Source of the DNA: Monarcha castaneiventris obscurior
Taxonomy: Eukaryota > Chordata > Aves > Passeriformes > Monarchidae
Length of the DNA stretch: 64,000 nucleotides
NCBI GenBank assembly: GCA_026261815.1
Contig: JAMPIT010000476.1
Coordinates: 2,507,501 to 2,571,500, forward strand
Direction of reading: 5' to 3'
A program made the translations under genes and the position numbers. The notes under the pieces are model-generated. The model saw only the letters and a program-made list of their open reading frames with translations. It did no database searches and was not told the origin of the DNA. Every line of letters begins with the position of its first letter. Position 1 is the first letter of the stretch. Below, piece after piece: positions 36,197 through 47,229 of the stretch.

Positions 36197-36263
36197 TATT
36201 GGGAGGCTAGATGATCTTTAAGGTCCCTTACAATCCAAACCATGCTACAATTCCATCATTCCG
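36197..36263 (+). mobile_element. CR1 LINE 3' end, sense
   Basis: Contains the hallmark CR1 terminus gaggctagatgatctttaag-like string, gtcccttacaatccaaacca and a degenerate ttccatcattcc in place of the usual attctatgatt repeats. It lies just after the opposite-oriented fragment, making an inverted pair. Confidence 0.8.
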
Positions 36264-37320
36264 TGTGCTATTCTTCCCTTCCTGACCCCAAAATACACAC
36301 TGTGAATAGTAGCTGCGTACGGCTTCGGGCTTTGTGTGTGCTGAAAGTTCTCCTCAGCTCCTTGAAGGTGTGAATGTTCCCTTGCAGCTCCCTGCCAGGG
36401 CTTGGCAGCAGGACGTTGCTGTGGCTACTCTACATTAGTGAGCTGAGCTGTGGCATAAAGGATTTGTTTGAGTCTTTTTTAGGCACTAACGTGGAAATTT
36501 GTGTGGGTAACGAGGCACTGCATTGTGGTGTAAATACACTCTCAGGTTGTGGGAAGGCAGAGGAGGGCAGGGAGTATAAATCATTTGGTGTTTGTAAAAG
36601 TGTTTCATCTGGAGGTTGAAGTGCTACAAGGATCCCTGAATTCTGGAAAATGTGAAGGGTTCTGCCTAATTTTTCCTTATCTGTTGCACCAAGACTTGTG
36701 TAGTGCAACAGCACTGAGGCCTTTAGTCCTCACAATGATGTCTGCTCCTGAATCCTCAGGAAGATCACAGACATAAACTCCTTAGGAAGACTTCTTGTAG
36801 TTTGTGTGCTGGAAGAGTTGTGTAGTATCTCAGGAGCACAGGGTCTGTGTCCCCAGCGGGGTGTGGGGCCGCTTTGCAAACAGCTGGATACAGAAGCAGA
36901 ACACAGCCTGTGGGTTTCAGTGCCCACTGCCAGACAGAAGTTTTTAGACAGGTTTAAAAGTTGTGTTAATGAAGGCTGAAAAAGGGTCAGCTGCAGCAGT
37001 GATGCATGTATCACATGGTTTGAAGGATGAAGTAACTGGGAGAGGGCTCCCAGCTTTGACTTGTCTCCTGTCTTGGTACCATAATGCTGGTGCTTTTTGT
37101 TTTGCCCACTTCTGCTGTACAGGAAAATCAATTCTTAGCTGGAAAAGCAAGCAACTTACCCAAAGGGCTCTGCCTTGTGATGAGTGAAGCCCATGTAAAC
37201 ACAAGGCCTTAGAGTACTTTAAGGTTATGGAGATTCAACCTTTTATTTTATCGGGGGGGGGGAAAAAAGGACACCTCTACTACTACTCAAGGAATATTTG
37301 TAGGAGAAGCTGGAGCGTAC

Positions 37321-37460
37321 CTGGCCAACAGTGGCACGTGTAATTGTCAGCGTGGTCCTCACAAGTAGCATTGTTGTAGCATGGCTGTGACCAACATAAG
37401 GGAGTGAGGGTCTCACAGTGTGAGCCCATGAATCCAGTCCCGGTGCAGTTGCAGCTGTAC
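37321..37460 (-). CDS. CRB1: CRB1 exon 4: end of EGF 7 and start of EGF 8
   Basis: This exon of 140 bases enters in phase 2 (gttgcag|GTACAGC) and leaves in phase 1 (TGGCCAG|gtacgc). It encodes [18 protein letters not shown], which closes EGF 7, then [20 protein letters not shown] and CHCWPG, the start of EGF 8. The match to mammalian CRB1 here is close; ETLxPLCWSxPCxNNATCED is a family-specific string. The reading frame stays open past the donor for a few codons only, which supports the donor chosen. Confidence 0.95.
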
Positions 37461-40400
37461 CTGCAACACAGAATGCAATGTTCGCTCAGGCTGGGAGTCA
37501 AGAGATCTGGGCTTTGTTCCCAAACATGCACAGGCTTCTTGTGTAGCCTTGGCTAGCAGCTCACAGGGTCAAGGCCAGCTCGAGACCACCATCTGGTGCT
37601 TTAGGAGAAACTGCAGAGATTGGGAACCAACAATGAGCTTTTCCCTGAAGTACGTGGTTTTGTCTGGGGAAAAAGAACTGCTTGTGAATTCAAACTGGTT
37701 TTGTCAGAACCCTAAGAATTATTGATTCTTGTTTTTTATTCTTCTTTTTTTAAATTTTGGGAGAAAAAAAATTTGTGTCATTTCCAATGCTTTTTTAAAA
37801 AAATTATTTTAAACATTTAATTTATTTTAACATTATTTACAAAATTAAAAGGGGAGAGGCAGTGTGTTAGTATCCCTTACTTTTGGACTGGTAGAAATTG
37901 AATTGGCAGCAAAATAAGGGATTTTCTGTTCCTCAACTAAGTAATTTTTTTTTTCTGAAAACCAGCCTTTTATTGTTAGGTTAGAACAAAAATATCAATT
38001 ATTTGCTTAGTCTCAATAACAACAGTAATACAGCTCCCTTTTGATAGCAAGGTCACTACAACAAAAGTAAACAAACTAGTGTATATATAGAAATTAGCAA
38101 CGTGTAGGTATCAGTAATATCTGGGAGTTAAAATGTTTGCATTTTTTTTTCAGGAGAGCTGAGTGTTATAAAAAGCATCATTCCTGTTCTTTGGTCATCA
38201 AGTACAAAATTAACATGTACATGTCATATGAAGAGGCTTTTGCAAGACGTTAACTGTGCAGGCTTGTATGATCTTGGTCTAATAATAACTATAGGAAACA
38301 AAAATTGATTCATATATCTTCTTTTACATTAAAATGATACACCATTATTGTACAATTGCATTCATGGGGTATTTTGCTGAACAAGACGTAAGTATAATTA
38401 TTTGATAATTTCTGTGCTTAATATCCAAGTCTTAGACTTGGAGAGTAAATAGATGGAGAGAAGGTGAAATTGTTGAACATAAAGCAACATCAGAGAACAA
38501 CTGGCTCCCACAGTCTAGCAGACCAAAAAGTGTAAACTTTTCACTACACTGTTTAAGTGTGTGCATAAGCAGAAACTTCTGGCAGGCTCGTTTATTACTG
38601 GTGTACGGATTATTCTTAAATCAAAGTCAGAGATGACTTAGACCAGGTGGCATTTGAATTTTGGATATAAAAAGTAATGAGGAAGATGTGAATCAGAAAA
38701 ATAATTTTCATTCTGAGGTATGTTCTCAAACCAGAAGTCTCCTTCTTCTGCCGAGTTTTTAGTACATTTCTCCCATGCACCTTCAATTTGGTGCTGTTCA
38801 GCTTTGTGGTGAAAGCTTTTTATCCTGCCTGTGTCCAAGCTACTTTTCTCTTTGGTTCAGAATCCTGGAGCAGTGAGGAATATTCAGAATTCACTGCTTA
38901 ATGTGCAGCCCCACCAGTGTGTCTTTTTTCTTGGGTATCTTTTAGCATTTGACATTGCTGTCGACCTTCAGGGATTCTGGAAGGTGCCCTGCTTGCGAGC
39001 AGGCTACAGCTGAGCAGGCAGATGGCTTTCTATAGTAAGATAATTTTGATACTCTACCTAGCAGATTTTTTTGACTTCTTGTTTGATGTTCTCACAATCT
39101 GCAGACAGCAGTACGTGTGGGCGTTCTTTCCTATGGAATCTCCTACGGACATTAGAGCTCCTGGGAATATTTCCTATGGAAAAAAGACATGGAGCATGCA
39201 GAGGTATCCTCTGTGTCTAGGCACACTAGGTTCTGTAGTCCAGCTAAGTCTGTAAATTGTTGAGTTTAAATAAGAATGTTCACTTATGTGAAAATGTTTT
39301 TTTAAGAGATCAGCTCATACTTTGTTGCATTCATGAAACGTCACTGGAAGATCAGTCTGAATTTGGGAGAGAATTTGGTTTGATGTTTGTATTTACAGCT
39401 TTTTGTGCTAAGTCCATTGCCTCGTACACATTTCTGTGAGAGCTGGTGGCAGACACCAAAGTCTCAGCTGTACTGTAGATTAGTCAGAAAAGGAAAACTC
39501 CTGCATAAAGACCACAGTTCTTCATTTATCCCCAAAAATACAAGGAAGAAAGGAAATTGCTGGGCACCCTTCTGTTTTGAATTGCTTTGTTGTCCATTCC
39601 TTTCCATCACACAACAAATACGGAAAGAGCTCCATTTGTTCTCCAGATACCCTGCAGTATTACAAGCCAATTAAAATTGGTCTTGCATGTACCTCAGCTT
39701 TAAAAGCCAAGAGAAAAATGAGCAGGATTAAGTCTGGCCTGAATGAGTCTCCCAGTTGCTCACCGCACACATGTATCCTCAAAAAGCTTCCAGGTTACTA
39801 CACAGGTCTGTGAGCGAGTCAGGTGCAAGCTGTCATGCTTTAGCTACACTGGAAAATAATAAATTGCTTTGTCCAGCTCAGAGCCATTCAGCGCTGCTGA
39901 AAAGAAGCTCCACAAGGTGGGTGCCATGTCACCACACTGAACAAAAGCACATTCCCAGAATATGATCTCTTCCCCCCTCACTCATGGCAAGCATACCTTT
40001 TGCTGGCACTGATTTTTGGGGCACCAAAGTCTTCAAAACTGCTCTATAAAAACTGGGAAATACACAATAAAGGGCAAATCCTATACTGGCAAGAGGAGCA
40101 CCTGCATGAATACACATGGAAACTTTCAGACTGAGCTTATATGTGTGTTCAGTCAGGGAAGCTCATGCTGAGTCAGAAAATCCAGTACTGGTGAGTGAAT
40201 GCCAGAGCTCTGCTTGGACCTCTGTGTGGGGCCAGTAAGTGTAGATGGAAAATCTCACTTTTCCATTGCCTTGTAGTCTCCTTTTTTTTTATTACTATTA
40301 TTATTTTTTTGCCCATGGACTGCGGGTTATTTTGAAAAAGTAGCTGTTGTACTATATACCTGTAAAGTTTCTGACATATTTCCTAATGATATCTATTACT

Positions 40401-40840
40401 ATGGTTACTGCTACTACAGTTCTTCTCTGCCTCTCTCTTCTAATCCTTCTGTCTGTCAGTGTGGGCAGCTGCTCTTAGCAAATTCAGTTCTATACAACCT
40501 CACATCTTTCTTGGAAACTTAAGTTTGGTAAGCGTTAGAAACAGAATTCGTATCTAAATGACTGTACTAACAGCCGGCAAAACAGCGTGTTGTAAATATT
40601 TAAGGTACAAATATGAAAAATACACTTCTTGGTCAGTCTTTGCCATAAATGTTTTGTTGTCCTACCGGCTCCGACACCAGACTGGCACTGTTTAATCCTT
40701 CTCAAATGGAAACTGAACTTAGTGCAGAGGTGAAATGCAGCGTTTGGAAGGAAGCGAGCCGGCGGGCAGGGCGGGCTCCCGTAGCTCCGCTCCGCAGCAG
40801 GAGCGCCGGGCTGAGCCGTGCCCGGGGCTGGCAGACCTAC
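37461..40840 (-). other. CRB1: CRB1 intron 3
   Basis: About 3.4 kb between exons 4 and 3. AT-rich with A/T runs near 37730-37850 and 40280-40310. Only short random frames; no repeat family or gene recognised. Confidence 0.85.
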
Positions 40841-41036
40841 CCATTGGCACCGTCCGTGCAGAGTCCCCCGTGCAGGCACGGCTGGCTCGAGCACTCGTCC
40901 ACGTCCGTGGCGCACAGCTCCCCGAGGAAGCCCGGCGCGCAGGAGCAGGAAAAGCTCCCCAGGGAATCGTGGCAGGTCCCCCGGTTCTGGCATGGCTGGG
41001 ACAGGCACTCATCGATTTCCAGTTCACAGTTCGTAC
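40841..41036 (-). CDS. CRB1: CRB1 exon 3: end of EGF 5, EGF 6, start of EGF 7
   Basis: This exon of 196 bases joins exon 2 in phase 1, with split glycine codon G|GT followed by TNCELEIDEC. It leaves in phase 2, with the glycine codon GG|G completed by exon 4. It encodes the rest of EGF 5, a complete calcium-binding EGF 6 (DECLSQPCQNRGTC ... CAPGFLGELC) and the first half of EGF 7 (DECSSQPCLHGGLCTDGAN). The acceptor reads cttttgaag|GTACGA and the donor AATGG|gtaggt. The block is markedly CpG-rich compared with the AT-rich introns around it. Long open frames on the opposite strand here are antisense shadows caused by that composition. Confidence 0.95.
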
Positions 41037-44000
41037 CTTCAAAAGCAGAGAAAATAAACCCCAGGCTTAGGAGACAGCTTTGGAAATCTCGGCAAGGACT
41101 GCCTGAAGTACAATTGTCACATAATCTTTTTTTTTTTTTTTTTTTTTTTTCCCTTTTTCTTTACAAAATTGTCCGGTTTTTAAAGGCATTTCCTCCTCAA
41201 TGTATTTTGCACAACTGGTTTTTTCAAGGCTGGGTAGAATTTACAAAAGAACAAGCCAGCTGTTTTCACAAGAATTGGTAAAATAACTTTTTCTGTTAGC
41301 TTGAACACGGGGGCAGGATGAACTGATTTTCAGTTTACTCAGACGATGCTCCTATCCTATTTACATAATACAGAAGTGACCAGTAGTTTCTTGATCTCGT
41401 AAGAGTCCATTTAAAGTTGGACTTTAAATGGACAATTCACAGTCGATTGAATTCACTGGGGAAGCATCTTGTTTAGCAGTGGATTATTGCTTAATTTTTT
41501 TAAAGGCTCATCAGTGTTCAAATAAATGGGTCTGTGGTGCCATGTTTGCAACAGGTCAGAATCTTGGAGCTGCTCTTCAGAGATAATTGATGGAAATAAA
41601 TCAGTTCTAATGTGAGTTTACAGCTATTTATGATGGTTGGCAGGTTAAATATACACTCCTTTTTCTTACCTCTAGCACAGTCCAGAAGACATTAAGGAAA
41701 TTTAATAATTAATGCCTTGCAGCTTTGATTATTTCAGGGGTTTGTATGCTTATGCACTTATTTACTGTTTTGAGCAATCGAGTAATATTTTCAATTAATT
41801 TTCAACTGCCAAGTCAATTTGTTTTAACAGCTACAGTATCAGCCACAAAACAGATGCAAAGTGGCAAATTATAATGAAGAAGCTGCTTTGAAGTGGATTT
41901 TCCAATTTTTTTATTTGGCTTATCAAAGTAGCAGCAGTATTGAAAAGTTTTCAGGGGAATTTCCTGCTTGAAAGAAAAACTGCAGCCCTGAGAATGGGGG
42001 TTTTTTTTGTTTTGTTTTTTTTTCTGTAAAGGTGAAGTTTTCAGTACAAGGTGATGGGGTAGACTTTCAAAAGAGGGAACAGGCATGTTTGATGGTGGGT
42101 GTTACCCTTGCAATTTATGTATGAGCTCACCTCTAATTCTCTCTTTATGATCTTTTTACCAGCTCTGTACTGCTGTGAAATTTGTACATTTTAACGGTGA
42201 GCATCTTTCTTAAAACACAGAGATTGATAATATAATAGCACTGTTACTTCATGACTAATTTATTTTGATGGTTGTGAGCATCTTTGTTTTAAAAAAATAA
42301 ATCTGTAGTATGGATAAGTACCAGGAAATACCTTAAAATGCCAAACCAAAATTTGCAGATGTTGACTCATAAGCATTTTTCATTGTATTTAAACATTAAA
42401 GTGCAAGTTCCTATTTTCAGCAGTTGAGAAATAGTTCCTTGAGCCCACATAGTGGATGGGGAAGCTGCCAGTGGCGTGCCCCCAGTTCAAGGTTCAGTGC
42501 TCAGCTAACCACTACTTCCAGCAGGAGCCTGCCACGAGAGCCCGGCACAGGAACGTCTCTGACGGCTTTATGGTAATGTACATTACAGCCAGATATAGTA
42601 AGCAGTCCCTCTGTGGTCATTGCCCTGTGAATTCACTGTAATTATAAACAATGTGTTTGCAGAAGTGTGTCTAGTGACCGTAAATCTGCCAGAGCTTGTT
42701 AACAGCTTACTGCGAACACTAAAAATCATGTGACAAAACAAGCCCTGTTCAACTGATCCTCAGCTCAGCCAAATTTAAAACTACAGGCCTGAGAACAGCC
42801 TGACAATTAACATGAGAACATAGCGTTGTTGTTTTGGTTCACGTCTTTAATCTATCAAGCCCAGTAACCTGCCTTCGGCAATGTTGCCTCAGAAGAAAAC
42901 TTCTCCCTGTATAATGCATCCAGCCAATGCGATCTGCCATGCAGACAGGGGGAATCCCTTCCTAGCCTCTGCTGAGTCTGCTGTCAGGCTTTCTTAGATG
43001 TGTAGAAGAGAGATGAAAAGATTAGATCTGCATTTTCACCTCAGTCTAACGTTCTGTCATAAATATGCTGTATGCCAAATATCATATGCCAGGCGGGAAG
43101 GAGAGCGCCAAGGAGCCCCGCCGCAGATACTGCACAGGGCTGCACCACCACGAGCTCAGGCTCCCCGGGGTGTCCTGGAGCAGGCTGAGCATCCCAGCAC
43201 GTACCAAACCACACTAATGGTTCGAATTGGAAACCTGGGAGGGTGGGGGGAAGTCACATTTGTAACTTGGGCAGTTTCTCTGAAGAACTAGGATTATTTC
43301 TTACACTGCTTGCTTCTCCAGTGAGTCCTACGGTTCACTTCTTTCTACAGCCCCAGTCAATAAAAAGTAAATGCAAATGATGATGAGGGACACACAGCCA
43401 ATGTTTTCAGACTTCCGTATCTACAGAGAGTGTAAAATCCCTTTCTGGTCAAAGATACTAGGGATTTGCAGGCACAGTGTACTTCCATGAGGACCTGCAC
43501 ATTCTTAGTATGGCTGGAAACTAATAACAAGGTCACCCCTTCTGTTCTCCTGCACTAAAGGGCTGTACTTGGGCCCAGCAGGTACAGAGGACTGTCACCA
43601 AATTCCTCATTCTGCATAAAGTAATCTTGTGTGCCATTATTTGGATGGAGAGTGTCACATGGCTATTTTATAGGCACCAGGCTTGAAGGGACAGGAAGAG
43701 TTACATCAAAAATTAGACAGAGGGAGAAGTTGTGTTTCTTTGATCAAGGCTTGTCCCTTTTGAGCTTGGGAATCTCAGCAGAGCTGAATACCTGGCCTGG
43801 CTAGGACACAAGGTGGGGAGTGCTGGTTTGGAACTGGAAAGCTGAGGAAGGGAACAGGGTTTGCACTGCTGGCTATTGCTGTTGGATAGACCATGTTGTT
43901 TGCTCTAACATCCACAACAACCTGGACATGAGCTTGTCAGGAAGTGAGATCTTTACCTGAGGTATTTCATCCCATGGTAGAGCTGCTGTGCCTCTGCTTG

Positions 44001-46644
44001 CCTTTAAGTGCCTAAGACTTATTTATGATGCACCTACCCTTAATACTTGCATGGCACATACATATTGATGGGCATACTGAATGAAAACTTGGAGATCTAT
44101 CAGGAGTAATTTCCTCATATTCTACAGACATCATCCCAGCGATGTTTACCTCATAGTAACAGGTATTGCACAAAGAACAAATCCAGCTCCTTGCACCTAT
44201 TTTGTCTACCACTGAAACTCTTTCTCTTGCTGTCTTAGACTGAGGCTGGGTTTTGGAGCTGCCGTGCACTCTGGAGAGTTCACCCTGGAATGTTCACTGG
44301 CAATGGAGGACTGGCTTCAGCAAGGTAATTAATACACGTAGCTGTGGGTAATAACAGGCTCTTACACCATGCTCTGTTGGGGTGAATTAAAAGCAAGTGC
44401 AATTAGTCCAATGGAGGAAAAAATGCGATTGATTAGGGTAGCCAGCAAAACTTCAACAAACCAATTGAACTTCATTATTTAACAGCTGCGTGACACATGT
44501 CTTGTAAATAATTTCACACATGCAGAATTATCATAGAAACTGCAGATTTCATGCTAAATTTTCCAGTCTCTGGCTCTTGGTGCGTTCTAACCTCTTCCAT
44601 TTGTGTAAGAATTATGTGTGACATTTCTCAGCTATTTTAAGAAGTGCTGCAGCATACCAGTCACACAAAATAGCAGTCATAGTCCATGAAACAAGTAGCA
44701 ACAGCAGCCAGTAACTCATGCATTTGGTTAGCATTGCAGCTATAGATTTACTGTGTCTTCTTTACCTGCATATCAGGAGACATAACACTTTTTTACATCT
44801 TAGGGAAATGAGATGAGGCTGGATGACTTCCCACAGTAATTCATGGTGTCAGGCCAGGATAATAATGGTTGGCAAGATCCCCTGACAGGGTAAATGAGGG
44901 GTTTTATTACCACTGGGGACACCTCGAGGCTTTCATCCAGTAATCCCTCTGGCTTGTGCATTTAGCACAACTCACAGCAAGGTGCAAAAAAAACAACAAA
45001 AAAGAATGCTTCTGATAAATCATTTTGTTAAGTAGCCTTTTAAAGCTGATGTTTTACTGCTGGAGGAATGGTCTGCTACTCCTCTATAGAATTCCTATGA
45101 TTAGTCTCTGCTGCTGGAAGCGGTGTTGGAGCTGTATGTCAAAATACTGTAGCCTCTTCTGCTGTGTATTTTAGACCTCTTCTCCTTCCTTGGTCCTCTC
45201 CTCATTTCTTAACTCTGCTTCTGCAAAGTGTGGAGGTTTGGTGACTTTTTTTGGTGAGAGAAAAGAGCATCAGCTAGGGAAACAGCAGAATTTCATCATG
45301 AAAGTGGAGCGACTCCAGCAGAGCGAGTTTCCATCAGCAGTTTGTGTTGACCTAAATTTTCATTTCTTTTTCTTTGGGCTTTACTATTTAATTAAGTTTT
45401 CTCTCCCTTTGTCTCTAAGGTGGATATTCTGCCTCTTTCAAACCAAGTTTCTGGGCTGCGGATCCAGGCCTGGACCCCACTACCAGCGCCAGTTAAACAA
45501 ATACAGTTTCCTGAATACAACAGGAGGTCTGGGCTGAGTCTGATCATTGCAGAGTAACCATGCTGCTTGTTAATAGGTTTTTCCTTCCTTCTGCTCTTCG
45601 GCTTTCCCCCAGTTGTGTAGTTTTCTCCTCAGCTGGCCTGGGCTCCGACACCCGCTGGCAGCAGCGGGGTGGCAGGAAGGTAACAAGCTTCCTTCAAATA
45701 ACATTCTCCGTGCTCATAAGGGATATTAACCCAGGGCTGCCTTCCAACGAGCGCTGTGTTAGACACAGGAAAGCTGCTTTTTACCTCTGACTTCCCCTCC
45801 TGCACGGGGATTTAGGGATGGAGCTGTAAACCACATCTCTTATTTCTTATTCATTTGAATCACTTGAAGCAATAGCTGTTTTTTCTCCCCTTTTTTCTAT
45901 ATGACTATTTCTTTTCCTTTGCTTACCTTACTGGCAATCTATCACTAAAATGCCTCCCCTTTTCTCCTTTTAATGATTCAGTGTGCTACCTCTCACAGTC
46001 CTACCCCGAATACAGCTTTGAAATTTGAAGGGAGCTGTCTTCCGACAAGAATTATGTGCTTTCCAGTAGAGGAAGTAGGGAAGAAAAATCACACCTGTAC
46101 CTTAAAAATGGAGCTACATAAAATGGGATTATCAAAAAATGGGCAGTTTGGGAGCATAACACTTTTCTTTCTATGTAACTTACATAATGTTCTAGTTGCA
46201 AATGAGTCCTCTGTTTCTGGGAAGGGCAGAGGAGAGAAATTTAATGTGAAATGTCTAGGTTTAAGGGTAGAATTTTCTACTTGGATCTAATTTTTAAATC
46301 TGTCAAACAGGTTTGATCTTCCAAAGAAGACTAGACATAGCACTCCAAAGAGAGCATTTTGAGAATGTTTCTTTTAAAAGGACAGGCCTGGGACATAGCT
46401 TGGTTTTCACAAAACTGCTGTGTAGATTTTGGTAAATGTGAGATTTCTTTAATCCTTCTCTTTCTGATATCAGTAGTTCACAGTGATGTGGCCATCCATA
46501 ATGTACCAATGGGCACTGGTGCCAAAGCTGAAGGCAAAGTGGCAATTCAGATATGGCTAAATACGTGTGTGGGTGAGGGAGCTGAAGTTGGAATGTGTGT
46601 TGTGATGGCTGTACATGACACAAAGTTGCTTTGACAGTGCTTAC
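41037..46644 (-). other. CRB1: CRB1 intron 2
   Basis: About 5.6 kb between exons 3 and 2. It contains a 24-base T run (41127-41150) near the exon 3 acceptor and T/G-rich low-complexity sequence near 42000-42020. Open frames are short and without family similarity. Confidence 0.85.
41127..41150. repeat. 24-base homopolymer T (plus strand)
   Basis: An uninterrupted T run on the plus strand, A on the gene strand, about 90 bases upstream of exon 3. No element was recognised next to it that would explain it as a retroposon tail. Confidence 0.95.
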
Positions 46645-47229
46645 CTGTGTAGCCAAGGGGACAGAGGCAGTCGTAGTGCCCTATCTGGTTGAGGCACGTT
46701 GCCCCGTTGAGGCACGGGCCTGAGGCGCATTCGTTCACCTCCAGGTCGCAGTGCTTGCCCTGGTAGCCCGGGACGCAGTAGCAGGAGTACTGATCCACGC
46801 CGTCCCTGCAGAGCGCTCCGTTGCGGCACGGCTCGGAGATGCACTCATCCAGCTCCACCTCGCAGAGCAGGCCGGTGAAGCCGGCCCTGCACAGGCACGT
46901 GGGCCCGGCCAGGCCGCTTTGGCAGGTGCCCCCGTGCTCGCAGGGGTTCGTGTCACAGGCACCGTCAGCTCTTTCACACGTAGCTCCCTCATAGCCAGCA
47001 GGGCACTCGCAGGTAAAGCTGAGGTTTCCAGCAGAGCCTAGGCAGGTAGCGTTTTGGAGACAAGGGCTCGAGGAGCAGGGGTCGGAGGTTTTATTGCAGA
47101 GTTCCTCCACGCTGTCCGCTGATGCGTCTGCACAAAGGCAAGGGTCATCTTTATGACCAGCAACACATGTAGAGTTCTTTTGGCAAGAGTTTGACAGGCA
47201 CCTGGAATCATTCCTCGCGCAAAGTGATT
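46645..47229 (-). CDS. CRB1: CRB1 exon 2: N-terminal EGF-like modules 1-5
   Basis: This is the first extracellular coding block of crumbs homologue 1, a large apical-membrane protein that organises the PALS1/PATJ polarity complex at photoreceptor and Muller-glia junctions. The acceptor (tttctttcctag in gene orientation) gives a phase-1 start, and the donor ACAG|gtaagc ends in phase 1. The 585 bases encode 194 whole residues. Cysteine spacing shows five EGF modules: CLSNSCQKNSTC, DPCSSSPCLQNATC, ACDTNPCEHGGTC, DECISEPCRNGALC and NECASGPCLNGATC. The last is completed by exon 3. The fourth and fifth carry the calcium-binding D/N-E-C start. RCLSNSC and YSCYCVPGYQGKHCDLEV are nearly identical to the mammalian protein. 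The open frame continues upstream into intron sequence, but the family boundary (Ser-Leu-Cys after a split codon) and the acceptor argue against using the upstream ATG at 47416. The exon is GC-rich in its 5' EGF modules. Confidence 0.96.

Larger units (their letters stand above)
35913..37320 (-). other. CRB1: CRB1 intron 4
   Basis: About 1.4 kb between exons 5 and 4. Its 3' end (gene orientation) is occupied by two CR1 fragments in opposite orientation, leaving about 45 bases of non-repeat sequence before the exon 5 acceptor. A run of ten G lies at about 37253-37262. Nothing else recognised. Confidence 0.85.

Noticed and set aside
40649..41281. A 210-codon plus-strand open frame
   Set aside because: It is antisense to CRB1 exon 3 and arises from its CpG-rich composition; it has no recognisable domain and the true gene is on the other strand.
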